From: Domibacillus enclensis
GTDB taxonomy: Bacteria; Bacillota; Bacilli; Bacillales; Domibacillaceae
Reading direction: 5' to 3'
Length of the DNA stretch: 64,000 nucleotides
Assembly (NCBI RefSeq): GCF_900156125.1
Contig: NZ_FTLX01000001.1
Location: 496,001 to 560,000 of the forward strand
The notes below the pieces were generated by a model that searched no databases, was not told the origin of the DNA, and saw only the letters and a list, made by a program, of their open reading frames with translations. Below are positions 44,466 to 53,885 of the stretch, in pieces; position 1 is the stretch's first letter; each line of letters opens with the position of its first letter. The position numbers and the translations under genes were made by a program.

Positions 44466-45233
44466 TCAATGGTCGTGATGATGGTCAAGCAGACGGATAC
44501 CGTGCCCGTACAGGTCGGATAATTCCTGTTCGTCCAGCTCAATAAATTGCTTCATGCTGCCATGAAAATGCAAATATTTATTTAAACAGGCGACGTGTGT
44601 TACTTTATCTGTAATCGTACCGATATCGTGTGTGACCAAAAGCAATGTCATGCCGAGCTCGTGATTTAAATGCGTCAGCATCCGGTAAAAGGAATCCACA
44701 TTCTGGCTGTCCACTCCAACAGTCGGCTCGTCCAATATTAATACAGACGGCCTGGACACGATGGCTCTCGCAATAAACACTCGCTGCTGCTGCCCGCCGG
44801 ACAGATCGCCAATATTCCGGTTTAAAAAAGCTTCCATGCCCACTGACTGGACAGCTTGCTGCACGGCTTCACGTTCTGCTTGCCCTGGGCGCCGGAACAA
44901 GCCCATTTTTTTCGTTAATCCGCCCATTACAACTTCTAAAACGGTTGCCGGAAAACCGGTATTAAATGAATTGGCTTTTTGTGAAACAAAACCGATACGA
45001 TCCCAGCTTTTAAATTGATCCTGTGGAATGCCAAACAGCTCGACTTCGCCTTCTTTCGGCTTTAAAAGACCTAAAATAATTTTCAGCAATGTGGATTTCC
45101 CCGAGCCGTTTGGTCCTACCAAGCCAACAAATGCTCCTTCCGGGACGGAAAAATGGATCTGCTCGAGAACATTTTCACGGTCATAACGAAAGTTCACATT
45201 GCGTATATCAATAACAGACGGCTTTTCATTCAT
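44466..45233 (-). CDS. znuC: Zinc ABC transporter ATPase ZnuC
   Basis: 255 residues: Walker A GPNGSGKST (about 38-46), signature [15 protein letters not shown], Walker B VLILDEPTVGVD, and a His-rich tail (GHGIRLLDHHHDH) that may bind zinc. First gene of znuC-znuB-zur. A Zur-like operator lies 20-40 nt upstream. Confidence 0.94.
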   Translation of the reverse strand: MNEKPSVIDIRNVNFRYDRENVLEQIHFSVPEGAFVGLVGPNGSGKSTLLKIILGLLKPKEGEVELFGIPQDQFKSWDRIGFVSQKANSFNTGFPATVLEVVMGGLTKKMGLFRRPGQAEREAVQQAVQSVGMEAFLNRNIGDLSGGQQQRVFIARAIVSRPSVLILDEPTVGVDSQNVDSFYRMLTHLNHELGMTLLLVTHDIGTITDKVTHVACLNKYLHFHGSMKQFIELDEQELSDLYGHGIRLLDHHHDH

Positions 45234-45252
45234 GATAATGTAACTCCTTCAA

Positions 45253-45273
45253 GATTAAGAATGATTACGATTT
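45253..45273 (-). promoter_or_regulatory. Zur-like box upstream of znuC
   Basis: On the minus strand AAATCGTAATCATTCTTAATC; the left half ATCGTAATCATT matches the B. subtilis Zur consensus exactly, the right half partly. Sits in the znuC leader region, so it is a plausible Zur operator. Confidence 0.75.
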
Positions 45274-45341
45274 AAACACTCCCTAGTATACAGGATGGCC
45301 GTTTTCAAGTAAACGAATCGATTTCAAGAAAGGAGAGAAGA

Positions 45342-45608
45342 ATGCAGCCTCTTCATCAAATCATTAATCAGCGTGTGCAGTCCATGACCAAAAAAGAGCT
45401 GCTTGAGCAGGCGGCAAAGTTTCAGATCGCGCTGACAGAAAAACAGGCCGATCAGTTTATTGATTGGCTTGCCGTACACAAAGTAGACGTTTTTTCGGAA
45501 ACAAAAAGGACCGAGCTGTTTCAAGCAGCTGAAACGATTCTCGGCAAACGAGAAGCGGCAGCTCTTGAAGCGATGCTCCGTCCATACAAACATTTTCTTA
45601 AACTGTAA
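45342..45608 (+). CDS. yqfT: DUF2624 family protein (YqfT)
   Basis: An 88-residue helical protein matching YqfT in size and position between znuC and nfo. GGAGAGAAGA leads the ATG. It overlaps the end of nfo by 11 nt on the opposite strand. Function unknown. Confidence 0.85.
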   Translation: MQPLHQIINQRVQSMTKKELLEQAAKFQIALTEKQADQFIDWLAVHKVDVFSETKRTELFQAAETILGKREAAALEAMLRPYKHFLKL

Positions 45609-46500
45609 GGCCTGCTGTTACTTTCTCCCGCACATCTTCATCAAATTGCTTTGCGCGAAGCATCGCAATTTCTTGAAGGTAAGGCGGTTTTTTACTGTTT
45701 TTGTCTTCGCCAATATAAGGTGTTTCAAGAATCTTCGGAACGTCTGCCAGCTGTGGATGGTGCACAATGTAGCTCAGTGCATCAAAGCCAATATGACCGA
45801 ATCCAATGTTTTCATGGCGGTCCTTGCCGGCACCCTGGACATTTTTACTGTCATTGATATGCAGGACCTTCAGCCGGTCGATGCCAACAATGCGGTCGAA
45901 TTGTTCCAGCACACCATCAAAGTCCTCATGAACGTTGTAGCCCGCATCATGTGTATGGCACGTATCAAAGCAAACCGATAACTTATTATTTAACTGAACC
46001 ATATCCATAATCATGGCGATCTCTTCAAATGTCCGCCCGCATTCCGTTCCTTTGCCCGCCATTGTTTCCAGTGCAATTTGCACCGATTGATCCTGCTCGA
46101 GCACTTCGTTTAAGCCTTCAGCAATTTTTTTCAATCCCGCTTCCGTCCCCGCTCCAACGTGTGCACCGGGATGAAGAACGATTTGGCCGGCCCCAATCGC
46201 AGTTGACCGTTCGATCTCCATTCGCAAAAAGTCAACGCCAAGCTGAAAGGTTTCCGGCTTTATCGTATTGCCCAGATTAATAATGTACGGCGCATGCACG
46301 ACGATTTCTGAGATGCCGTTTTGTTCCATATGACGGTGCCCGGCTTCAATGTTCAAGTCCTCAATCGGTTTGCGGCGCGTGTTTTGAGGAGCGCCCGTGT
46401 ACACCATAAATGTTGTTGCACCGTACGATACAGCTTCTTCACTTGCACCAAGCAGCATTTTTTTGCCGCTCATCGAAACGTGCGATCCAATTTTCAGCAT
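45598..46500 (-). CDS. nfo: Deoxyribonuclease IV (endonuclease IV)
   Basis: 300 residues, TIM barrel with metal motifs: [11 protein letters not shown] at the start, [46 protein letters not shown] and [20 protein letters not shown]. It cuts at abasic sites in base excision repair. ATG 46500 is used; the open frame to 46557 is upstream noise. It is 13 nt after cshB. Confidence 0.96.
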   Translation of the reverse strand: MLKIGSHVSMSGKKMLLGASEEAVSYGATTFMVYTGAPQNTRRKPIEDLNIEAGHRHMEQNGISEIVVHAPYIINLGNTIKPETFQLGVDFLRMEIERSTAIGAGQIVLHPGAHVGAGTEAGLKKIAEGLNEVLEQDQSVQIALETMAGKGTECGRTFEEIAMIMDMVQLNNKLSVCFDTCHTHDAGYNVHEDFDGVLEQFDRIVGIDRLKVLHINDSKNVQGAGKDRHENIGFGHIGFDALSYIVHHPQLADVPKILETPYIGEDKNSKKPPYLQEIAMLRAKQFDEDVREKVTAGLTV

Positions 46501-46513
46501 ATCTAAACTCCTG

Positions 46514-47827
46514 TTACCTTTTATTCCGAGCGTCAATGCGGCGCTGGCGCTTTTCAATCTTCGCCACTTCCATTTTGCGCTTCTTTTTATAGCCCGGTTT
46601 TACTTTTTGTGGACGGCTCGTTACCGCTCTTACCTTCGGATTCACCGCATCGTCTTTTTTCTCGCGCTTTTTGCGGCGATTCCGGTCTGCCGTTTCCACG
46701 ATTTCTCCGGCACGGATTTCGCGGTTTGAAAAGTCAATGTCGCGTTTCTCAAGCTTGGCAATCGCATCTTCATCGGCAGGCAAATACACCGTTGCACAAA
46801 TGCCTGAGGCCCCTGCCCGTGCTGTCCGTCCTGCACGGTGAATGTAAAAATCGAGATCCGGCGGAAGCTCATAGTTAATGACGTGGCTGACGCCTTCAAT
46901 GTCAATCCCGCGCGCAGCAAGATCTGTCGCCACAATATATCGGTACTCTAAATCATGAACCTGCTTCATCATTTTCTTGCGTTCACGCGGAGGAAGATCT
47001 CCATGAATACGGCCTGTTTTAAAGCCTTTTTCAGACAGCTTATCTGCCACTTCATCCGCTTTTTGCTTTGTATTGGTGAAGACAACAGCTAAATACGGAT
47101 TAAATGACTTGAGCAGGTCCGCCACGACGTCTACCTTGTCACGGCTTTTTGCCGGAACAAGCATGTGTTCAATGTTGGCAGCAGAAGCACGTTTTGGTTC
47201 TATGTGAATATACTCTGGGTTCTCCATGTATTTTTTCAAAAATGGCTTCAGCTTTTGAGGAATGGTTGCAGAGAAAACGAACATGCCCAGCTTTTCAGGC
47301 ATACCCGACGCAATGCGGTCTACATCGTTGATAAAGCCCATATCAAGCATTAAGTCCGCTTCATCAACGACCAGCATGTCCGCCTTATGAACGGAAATCG
47401 CATTGTCTCCAATCAGGTCGGCGATACGTCCTGGCGTCCCAACCATAATGTGCGGCGGGTTTTTCAAGCGTTCAACATCTCTTTTTTTGTCTGTGCCTCC
47501 GACAAAATGCCGAACAGCGATTTCTTCTTCTGATTCATTTGCTACTTTTTGAAACGCCTGGTAAATCTGTGTAGCCAGTTCACGTGTCGGCGCTGTGATC
47601 ACAGCCTGTACTTCTTTTTTCTCCGGCTGAATGCGGTTTAAAATCGGCAGGACGTATGAGTGGGTTTTCCCGGTTCCCGTCTGTGACTGGCCGATGGCGC
47701 TTTCCCCTTTTAAGATAAGCGGGATCATATTGCGCTGAATTGGCGTTGGCTCTTTAAATCGCAACGCTTCAATTCCCTTATAAATAAACGGTTTTAATCC
47801 GTATTGTTCAAATGTATGGTTTGCCAT
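46514..47827 (-). CDS. cshB: DEAD-box RNA helicase CshB
   Basis: 437 residues: Q motif [10 protein letters not shown], motif [20 protein letters not shown] in [15 protein letters not shown], and motif [13 protein letters not shown] strongly basic C-terminal tail (about 380-437) binds RNA. Likely cold-shock and ribosome assembly role as in B. subtilis CshB (YqfR), and nfo follows. Confidence 0.92.
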   Translation of the reverse strand: MANHTFEQYGLKPFIYKGIEALRFKEPTPIQRNMIPLILKGESAIGQSQTGTGKTHSYVLPILNRIQPEKKEVQAVITAPTRELATQIYQAFQKVANESEEEIAVRHFVGGTDKKRDVERLKNPPHIMVGTPGRIADLIGDNAISVHKADMLVVDEADLMLDMGFINDVDRIASGMPEKLGMFVFSATIPQKLKPFLKKYMENPEYIHIEPKRASAANIEHMLVPAKSRDKVDVVADLLKSFNPYLAVVFTNTKQKADEVADKLSEKGFKTGRIHGDLPPRERKKMMKQVHDLEYRYIVATDLAARGIDIEGVSHVINYELPPDLDFYIHRAGRTARAGASGICATVYLPADEDAIAKLEKRDIDFSNREIRAGEIVETADRNRRKKREKKDDAVNPKVRAVTSRPQKVKPGYKKKRKMEVAKIEKRQRRIDARNKR

Positions 47828-47966
47828 ATGGCATCAAATTCCTTTCACGTTCAAAGTTTACGCACGTTACGATATTATACTATATAACACAAGAAAGCAA
47901 AAGAAGGTTTATTCACACCCTATTTCCATTGCGAATAAGATAGAGAAAAAGGAAAGGGTGACAACG

Positions 47967-48323
47967 TTGCTGCATCGATACGCCTCATTTGGAAGCCGCC
48001 GATTCTTTTACCCGTACCCTCCTGTACCTCCTGTCCAATCTTTTGCGCCAATCGTCGATGGTGCTGTGAAATCCGGCAAATGGATGGAGCAGGCCCGTCA
48101 GATGATGGCTGCAGCCGAACAAATGCGTCCGCTGATTGAACAGTATGGACCGCTCGTTAAAAACCTGCCTGCCATGTGGAAATTGTACCGGGCTGTTCAG
48201 TCGATGCCCGAAAACGAAGCTTCTCAAAGCGGTGAAGCTGTCTCAATTAATGAAAGCCGTCCGGTGCCTGATCGTCCAAAAACAAGCGAATCCACCCCAT
48301 GGTTTCCCGGCAAGTTCAGCTGA
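47967..48323 (+). CDS. YqfQ/VrrA-like protein
   Basis: 118 residues, Pro/Tyr-rich N terminus (FFYPYPPVPPVQS), a central helical segment (WMEQARQMMAAAEQMRPLIEQYGPLVKNLPAMWKLYR, in part) and a polar tail. TTG 47967 lies 6 nt after GGAAAGGGTG; GTG 47958 overlaps it. Position upstream of ispH matches yqfQ. Function unknown, possibly coat-associated. Confidence 0.65.
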   Translation: MLHRYASFGSRRFFYPYPPVPPVQSFAPIVDGAVKSGKWMEQARQMMAAAEQMRPLIEQYGPLVKNLPAMWKLYRAVQSMPENEASQSGEAVSINESRPVPDRPKTSESTPWFPGKFS

Positions 48324-48385
48324 TCACTATGTTTTCACTGCTTTCTCCTTTATAATAGAAGAGAGAAGATAAAGGAGGCTGCCAT

Positions 48386-49342
48386 ATGGAAATTATAAAA
48401 ATTTCACCCCGCGGGTATTGTTATGGTGTCGTTGACGCAATGGTCATCGCCCGCAATGCCGCTCTTGATAAAACATTGCCGCGTCCCATTTATATACTGG
48501 GTATGATCGTTCATAATAAGCATGTGACAGACGCATTTGAAGCAGAAGGCATCATCACGCTTGACGGCAAAAACCGGAAAGAAATTATTGAGCAGGTAAC
48601 AGAAGGAACGATTATTTACACCGCTCATGGCGTTTCTCCGGAGGTGCGCGAGATCGCACGCCAGAAGAATTTAACGACGATTGACGCCACATGCCCGGAT
48701 GTGACCGTTACCCATGATTTAATCCGCGCTAAAAAAGCGGAAGGCTACCACGTGATTTATATCGGCAAAAAAGGCCACCCTGAGCCGGAGGGCGCAGTAG
48801 GCGTCGCACCTGAAATTGTTCATCTAGTTGAAAACGCAGACGACGTGAAGGCACTTCAAATGGAAAACGACAAGATTATTGTGACCAATCAAACAACGAT
48901 GAGCCAGTGGGATGTGATGGATATTATGGATGCCATCAAAGAAAAATATCCTCATGCTGACATGCATAAAGAAATTTGCCTCGCCACTCAGGTTCGTCAG
49001 GAAGCCGTTGCCGAGCAGGCTGGTGATGCGGACGTGTTGATCGTCGTGGGCGATCCGAAAAGCAACAATTCCAACCGGCTGGCGCAAGTATCCATTGAAA
49101 TTGCCGGCACAAATGCCTACCGGGTGTCTGACGTATCTGAAATTGATATTGAATGGCTGAAAAACGCCAAAACGGCCGCTGTCACAGCAGGCGCTTCGAC
49201 ACCGACGCCGATTGTCAAAGAAGTGATTCAATTTCTGCAAGCCTTTGATCCAGCAGATGAAGCGACCTGGACACGAGAACGAAAAGTTCCGCTTGAGAAA
49301 ATTTTGCCGAAAGTAAAAAAATCAACCCTGACATCAAGATAA
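48386..49342 (+). CDS. ispH: 4-hydroxy-3-methylbut-2-enyl diphosphate reductase IspH
   Basis: 318 residues. Three Fe-S cysteines: [10 protein letters not shown] (about 12), [10 protein letters not shown] (about 96) and [10 protein letters not shown]. It makes IPP and DMAPP, the last MEP-pathway step. AAAGGAGG leads the ATG. Its Cys-x10 spacing is the longer IspH form of Bacillus. Monocistronic, with terminator. Confidence 0.96.
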   Translation: MEIIKISPRGYCYGVVDAMVIARNAALDKTLPRPIYILGMIVHNKHVTDAFEAEGIITLDGKNRKEIIEQVTEGTIIYTAHGVSPEVREIARQKNLTTIDATCPDVTVTHDLIRAKKAEGYHVIYIGKKGHPEPEGAVGVAPEIVHLVENADDVKALQMENDKIIVTNQTTMSQWDVMDIMDAIKEKYPHADMHKEICLATQVRQEAVAEQAGDADVLIVVGDPKSNNSNRLAQVSIEIAGTNAYRVSDVSEIDIEWLKNAKTAAVTAGASTPTPIVKEVIQFLQAFDPADEATWTRERKVPLEKILPKVKKSTLTSR

Positions 49343-49377
49343 AAAAAGCTCCGGTCCAAAATGGGCCGGAGCTTTTC
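49341..49377 (+). terminator. Terminator of ispH
   Basis: AAAGCTCCGG/CCGGAGCTTTT stem, directly after the stop codon. Confidence 0.85.
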
Positions 49378-49481
49378 ATAGTGTTGAAAAACAAAATTGT
49401 CATGGGAATACAGGTATTTCTTTATGGCATTTTCTTTTTTTATGAGCAACATTAAGACGGTTATTTTTCTAGAAAAAACAT

Positions 49482-49605
49482 GCAGGGGCTCCGGGCTGCC
49501 GGCTCCGCTTTTCTATGTGGCGAACGCTGAACCAGCCCAAAGTGCGCGGCTGTTTCAGCCTGTCCGCTCGTCACATGGAAGTCTCCGCCGGCCTCCCTGC
49601 GCCCG
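49482..49605. repeat. Structured intergenic repeat of the Bacillaceae type
   Basis: The 330-bp gap between ispH and yqfO holds a strong hairpin. GCTGAACCAGCC (49526-49537) pairs with GGCTGTTTCAGC (49548-49559), and CTATGTG (49513-49519) pairs with CACATGG (49572-49578). Its minus-strand words (GGAGACTTCC, GACGAGCGGACAGGCTGA, CAGCGTTCGC, AAAGCGGAGC) resemble a multi-copy intergenic repeat I know from Bacillus-type genomes. No second copy is in this window. The rest of the gap shows nothing coding. Confidence 0.6.
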
Positions 49606-49674
49606 TTGTGATGCTAATGAAACAATGGTAAGCAGTGATGATACAAAACGGCTTGTTTTCATTGACAAATGCTT

Positions 49675-50793
49675 TTAAATAAATTGAAAGGGGTCTGTTT
49701 CAACGGAAGAGGGAATAAATTCGACCTCCCATTTTTGAGCGGCCGCTTTTTCCTTCATAAGAGACGCAATGCCTTTTTTCATTACCTTCTCCACATTATG
49801 CCCCGGATCAACGACCGCAAGCCCTTCGGCGTCCGCATCATGCGCTGTGTGATAATAAAAATCACCTGTTACATAAACGTCGGCTCCTTTGCGCTTTGCC
49901 GACTGCCAGTATTTGTTGCCGTCGCCGCCGAGCACCGCTACCTTCCGAACCGGCCGCTGCAGATCGCCAACGACCCGCACTCCACCTGACTCAAGAGAGG
50001 CTTTAGCATGTCTGGCGAACTGTTCAAGCGTCATTTCCTCCGGCAGCGACCCGATCCGGCCAACTCCGCGGACTTCCCCTTTGTTTTGAAGAGGCAAAAT
50101 GTCGTAGGCTACTTCTTCATAAGGATGTGCCTTAAACATAGCACCGAGAATTTTTTTCTCTATCTGTGCAGGATAAATGGTTTCAATTTTTTCTTCCCGC
50201 ACAGCCTCGAGCTGTCCGGATTGACCGATAAATGGCTCTGCACCGGTTTCGGGCATAAACCGCCCGGTTCCTTCCTGAGAATAAGAGCAATGACTGTATT
50301 GTCCAATAAAGCCTGCCCCTGCTCTGCCAAGCGCTGATCTGACCGCTTCCGCATGATCCACCGGCACAAAAACAGCCAGCTTCCGCAGCTCCTCTGATGC
50401 CGTTGGAACGAGTACTTCTGTCCCCTCCAGACCTAGAGCCGCTGCCAGCAGGTCGTTCACGCCTCCTTCTGCTACATCAAGGTTTGTATGGGCTGCATAC
50501 ACGGCAATATCGTGCTTGATCAGTTTTTCCACAATCCTGCCTGCTGGCTGATCCGTTTGAATGGCGCCAAGCGGCCGGTATATAACCGGGTGGTGGGCAA
50601 TAATAAGCTGCACATTGTTTAAAATCGCCTCATCGACGACCGTCTCCAGCACGTCGAGCGCCACCATGACCCGTGGACACGGCTTATTCAAACGGCCAAC
50701 CTGCAGTCCTACCTTATCTCCATCCATTGCAAAGGATTTAGGGGAAAACTGCTCGAACAATTCAATGATTTGATGGCCATTAGGTGTTTTCAT
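49675..50793 (-). CDS. yqfO: YqfO/NIF3-like dinuclear metal protein
   Basis: 372 residues: NIF3-like halves with IIAHHPVIYR (metal His pair) and VYAAHTNLDVAEGGVND, a PII-like insertion in the middle (about 130-240), and C-terminal DVYVTGDFYYHTAHDAD. Forms metal-binding hexamers in the family; biological role is debated. Overlaps the trmK end by 14 nt. Confidence 0.9.
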   Translation of the reverse strand: MKTPNGHQIIELFEQFSPKSFAMDGDKVGLQVGRLNKPCPRVMVALDVLETVVDEAILNNVQLIIAHHPVIYRPLGAIQTDQPAGRIVEKLIKHDIAVYAAHTNLDVAEGGVNDLLAAALGLEGTEVLVPTASEELRKLAVFVPVDHAEAVRSALGRAGAGFIGQYSHCSYSQEGTGRFMPETGAEPFIGQSGQLEAVREEKIETIYPAQIEKKILGAMFKAHPYEEVAYDILPLQNKGEVRGVGRIGSLPEEMTLEQFARHAKASLESGGVRVVGDLQRPVRKVAVLGGDGNKYWQSAKRKGADVYVTGDFYYHTAHDADAEGLAVVDPGHNVEKVMKKGIASLMKEKAAAQKWEVEFIPSSVETDPFQFI

Positions 50794-51487
50794 GCGTCAT
50801 CACATCCTGTATCCATTGTTTTTTTGCCGTTAATTCCTGCTTTTTCTGTTCGGTTTCTTTGCCTAGAGCTGCTTTAGACAGCTTCGCTAGCACTTGATCG
50901 ATCTGGTTAAACTCCCGCTGCCATTTTAGCCGAAAAGCGTCATTTTGCGCTTTCATTAAAAAAGGGCCAAAATAAATCTCTTGCGGGGTCAGTTTTTGCC
51001 CCTTGCCGGACACAGCACTAATCACCTCGTACAGCTTGCCGTCTTCTTCTAAAATGGCTTCTGCTTCGATGGTCCAGTTATTTTGGACAAGCCAGCTGCG
51101 AACCGCATGCCCCGCAATATTCGGCTGAAGAACGAGCTTCTGCACGCCTGCAAGCTTTTCCTTTCCTTCTTCGAGAATCGAGGCAATCAAAGGACCGCCC
51201 ATTCCAGCGATCGTAATGCATTCGACTTCACCTGGTGACAAAACGGACAATCCGCTTCCTTTACGGACGTCTACACTCGCTGATAAACCGTCCGCGGCTA
51301 CCTGTTTTTTCGCCGCCTGAAAAGGTCCATCCACTACTTCTCCGGCTACTGCCTGCTTGACAAGCCCTTTTTTCACTGCGTAGCAGGGCAAATAAGCATG
51401 ATCCGAGCCAATGTCCGCAATGGTCTGGGCCGGATGAATAAAGGATACGACCGTTTCCAGCCGCTTTGATAATTGATTGCTGTTCAT
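50780..51487 (-). CDS. trmK: tRNA (adenine22-N1)-methyltransferase TrmK
   Basis: 235 residues: SAM-binding start ADIGSDHAYLPCYAV (about 24-38), catalytic region ITIAGMGGPLI, and a C-terminal coiled coil (about 190-225). Methylates A22 of tRNA in Gram-positives. Next to yqfO, as in B. subtilis yqfN. Confidence 0.93.
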   Translation of the reverse strand: MNSNQLSKRLETVVSFIHPAQTIADIGSDHAYLPCYAVKKGLVKQAVAGEVVDGPFQAAKKQVAADGLSASVDVRKGSGLSVLSPGEVECITIAGMGGPLIASILEEGKEKLAGVQKLVLQPNIAGHAVRSWLVQNNWTIEAEAILEEDGKLYEVISAVSGKGQKLTPQEIYFGPFLMKAQNDAFRLKWQREFNQIDQVLAKLSKAALGKETEQKKQELTAKKQWIQDVMTHENT

Positions 51488-51544
51488 CTTTTCTCACCGC
51501 TTTTTATTAAAATTCTTTCCTATTTTATCACATTCCGAAAAAGA

Positions 51545-51575
51545 AAAAGACCTTTGCATGCGCAAAGGCCTTCTT
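51545..51575 (-). terminator. Terminator of cccA
   Basis: CCTTTGC/GCAAAGG stem with an ATGC-type loop, T-rich on the minus strand (TTTTTCTTTTTC). Confidence 0.8.
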
Positions 51576-51582
51576 TTCCCGA

Positions 51583-51957
51583 TTATTTAATTTCAGCTAC
51601 CCAGGCCGCCATTGCTTCAGCGTTTTCCTGAGGAACAAGTCCTGGAGGCATTGAGCCTTTACCGTTTACAAGGATGTCCTGAATTTCTTCCGGTGACAGC
51701 TTTTCGCCTACACCAACGAGTGATGGACCGGCGCCGCCTTCATAGCTGCTGCCGTGACAGCCGATACAAGAAGACTGATAATGCCCTTCCGGATCAAATT
51801 CGCCGCCTTCAGCTGTTTCACCGCCGCCTTCTTCAGCCGCTTCTTCTTCACTGGCCATTTCTTCAGCATTATCGATTCCTTCTAATGACAAGAAGAACAT
51901 TAAGCCAAGCCCGAATACCGCGATCAACAAAAATGGAATTAACGGATTGCGATTCAT
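51583..51957 (-). CDS. cccA: Cytochrome c-550 (CccA-like)
   Basis: 124 residues: one N-terminal membrane anchor (about 5-25), an acidic Glu-rich linker (about 30-55), and a c-type heme domain with C-I-G-C-H (about 64-68) and axial Met in GSMPPGL. It carries electrons on the outside face of the membrane. The linker is longer and more acidic than I expect. No terminal-oxidase genes are near. Confidence 0.93.
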   Translation of the reverse strand: MNRNPLIPFLLIAVFGLGLMFFLSLEGIDNAEEMASEEEAAEEGGGETAEGGEFDPEGHYQSSCIGCHGSSYEGGAGPSLVGVGEKLSPEEIQDILVNGKGSMPPGLVPQENAEAMAAWVAEIK

Positions 51958-52089
51958 GTTGTTTACCCCTCCCTTTTATGTATACATGCCAATCAAAAAG
52001 TACAAACACCTATCATTTTACTTGAAAATCATTCTTTGGAAAAGGCTTACGCAAAAGATTTTTTGTACTCGTCTCAATTCCGACACATT

Positions 52090-52623
52090 TTAGTTGTTCA
52101 AAAAGAAAAAAAGAAGAACAATCAAGCCCAGACTTCCTGAAACCGTGAAATAGACTAATCGCAATTTCACGCCTGTGTAAATCCACAGGAGACAGTTTGC
52201 GAGCAGCAGGATATAAAGGCTGGACGGACTGTTTTCAAACATTCGAGCATTGAGTTCAAGTGATAACAGCAGCAGCACGATCGCCGCTCCTAAAAACAGA
52301 AAAGGGGACAGGACTTTTTTCTTTGAAAAAAACAAAGCGAGCAGCAATAAGCTTCCGACAAAACTTGTCAAAATCACTGTTTGCAAAAGAAAAGACAATT
52401 CCGTAAAATAAAGAATAAATACAGCAACTGGCAATAGCAAAAAAGCCAGCAGTGCAGACGTCATATGTACTTGTTTTATTTTCGCCCGGCGCCCTGATTC
52501 AGAATATTCTTCCCCCTGTGTGTAAAGGGCCAGCAAGTAATCACAGTAATGCGGTGGAAGCATATGATTTTCTTTCCAAAGCAGAATTTCACTAATAATG
52601 ATTTCTTTTTTATCTTGTTTCAT
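52090..52623 (-). CDS. Conserved multi-pass membrane protein, unknown
   Basis: 177 residues: a polar N-terminal helical segment (about 1-50, with WKENHMLPPHYCDYLLALY) followed by five or six membrane helices. I do not recognise a named family; the N-terminal segment recalls DUF2157-like proteins. It stands alone between rpoD and cccA. Confidence 0.6.
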   Translation of the reverse strand: MKQDKKEIIISEILLWKENHMLPPHYCDYLLALYTQGEEYSESGRRAKIKQVHMTSALLAFLLLPVAVFILYFTELSFLLQTVILTSFVGSLLLLALFFSKKKVLSPFLFLGAAIVLLLLSLELNARMFENSPSSLYILLLANCLLWIYTGVKLRLVYFTVSGSLGLIVLLFFFLNN

Positions 52624-52686
52624 CTTGCGTCACACTCCGATATGTCATACTATTCGTGACGGAAGCCCATTGTCCTGCTTCGATAC

Positions 52687-52711
52687 AAAAAAAAGCCGGG
52701 AAAACCCGGCC
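52687..52711 (-). terminator. Terminator of the dnaG-rpoD operon
   Basis: GCCGGG/CCCGGC stem with a 4-nt loop followed by T8 on the minus strand, 15 nt after the rpoD stop. Confidence 0.9.
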
Positions 52712-52725
52712 ATATAATGTTCATT

Positions 52726-53853
52726 CTATTCTAAAAAGTCCTTTAGCCGCTTGCTTCTGCTTGGGTGGCGAAGCTTGCGCAATGCTTTCGCTTCGATCTG
52801 ACGGATCCGCTCGCGCGTAACGCCAAATACTTTTCCGACTTCTTCAAGTGTCCGTGTCCGTCCATCATCAAGGCCAAAGCGGAGACGCAGGACATTTTCC
52901 TCCCGGTCGGTTAACGTATCAAGCACGTCTTCAAGCTGTTCTTTTAACAATTCATACGCTGCATGCTCTGACGGAGAAGTGGCTTCCTGATCTTCAATAA
53001 AGTCGCCTAAATGCGAATCATCTTCTTCGCCAATTGGTGTTTCAAGCGATACAGGCTCCTGGGCAATTTTTAAAATTTCCCGTACTTTTTCCGGTGTCAG
53101 GTCCATCTCTTCGGCAATTTCTTCCGGTGCGGGCTCACGGCCAAGATCTTGCAGCAGCTGCCGCTGTACACGAATAAGCTTGTTGATTGTCTCTACCATA
53201 TGAACAGGAATCCGAATGGTACGAGCCTGATCCGCAATAGCGCGGGTAATCGCCTGGCGAATCCACCATGTTGCATATGTGCTGAACTTGAACCCTTTGC
53301 GGTAGTCGAATTTCTCCACCGCTTTGATCAGACCCATGTTTCCTTCTTGAATTAAGTCCAAGAACAGCATGCCACGCCCAACGTAGCGCTTGGCAATACT
53401 GACAACAAGACGCAGGTTCGCCTCAGCAAGACGGCGCTTAGCTTCTTCGTCGCCTTCTTCGATCCGGTGGGCTAATTCAATTTCTTCCTGTGCCGACAAA
53501 AGGTCGACCCGGCCGATTTCTTTTAAATACATCCGAACCGGATCATTAATTTTCACACCCGGCGGAACACTCAAGTCGTTTAAATCGAACTCTTCGCTTT
53601 CTTTTTCAAGCTCCTGAATGTTCGGATCGCTTTCGCTCGAGCTTTCTTCTTCATCGACAAGCTCGACCCCCTGCTCCGTAAGGGATTCATAAAATTCATC
53701 AATTTGTCCGGAATCAACCTCAAATGAGGCCAGTTTATCCGCTACATAATTGTATGTTAATTCCCCTCTTTTTTTGCCGGTTTCAATAATCAATTCTTTT
53801 GCTTTTTCTAACGTTAATTCAGTTTCTTTGGAACGTGTTGACTTCTCAGCCAT
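52726..53853 (-). CDS. rpoD: RNA polymerase sigma factor RpoD (SigA)
   Basis: 375 residues: region 1.1 (to about 75), region 2 with [19 protein letters not shown] and [14 protein letters not shown], region 3, region 4 with [20 protein letters not shown]. Main vegetative sigma factor. ATG 53853 follows GGAGGGGGAC; a longer frame to 53883 has no basis. It is 32 nt after dnaG. Confidence 0.97.
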   Translation of the reverse strand: MAEKSTRSKETELTLEKAKELIIETGKKRGELTYNYVADKLASFEVDSGQIDEFYESLTEQGVELVDEEESSSESDPNIQELEKESEEFDLNDLSVPPGVKINDPVRMYLKEIGRVDLLSAQEEIELAHRIEEGDEEAKRRLAEANLRLVVSIAKRYVGRGMLFLDLIQEGNMGLIKAVEKFDYRKGFKFSTYATWWIRQAITRAIADQARTIRIPVHMVETINKLIRVQRQLLQDLGREPAPEEIAEEMDLTPEKVREILKIAQEPVSLETPIGEEDDSHLGDFIEDQEATSPSEHAAYELLKEQLEDVLDTLTDREENVLRLRFGLDDGRTRTLEEVGKVFGVTRERIRQIEAKALRKLRHPSRSKRLKDFLE

Positions 53854-53885
53854 TAGTCCCCCTCCTTCCAACTTCCTGGACAATC

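Noticed and set aside
49397-49678. 93-codon open frame in the ispH-yqfO gap
   Set aside because: No ribosome-binding site, it runs through the structured repeat, and its composition is not protein-like.
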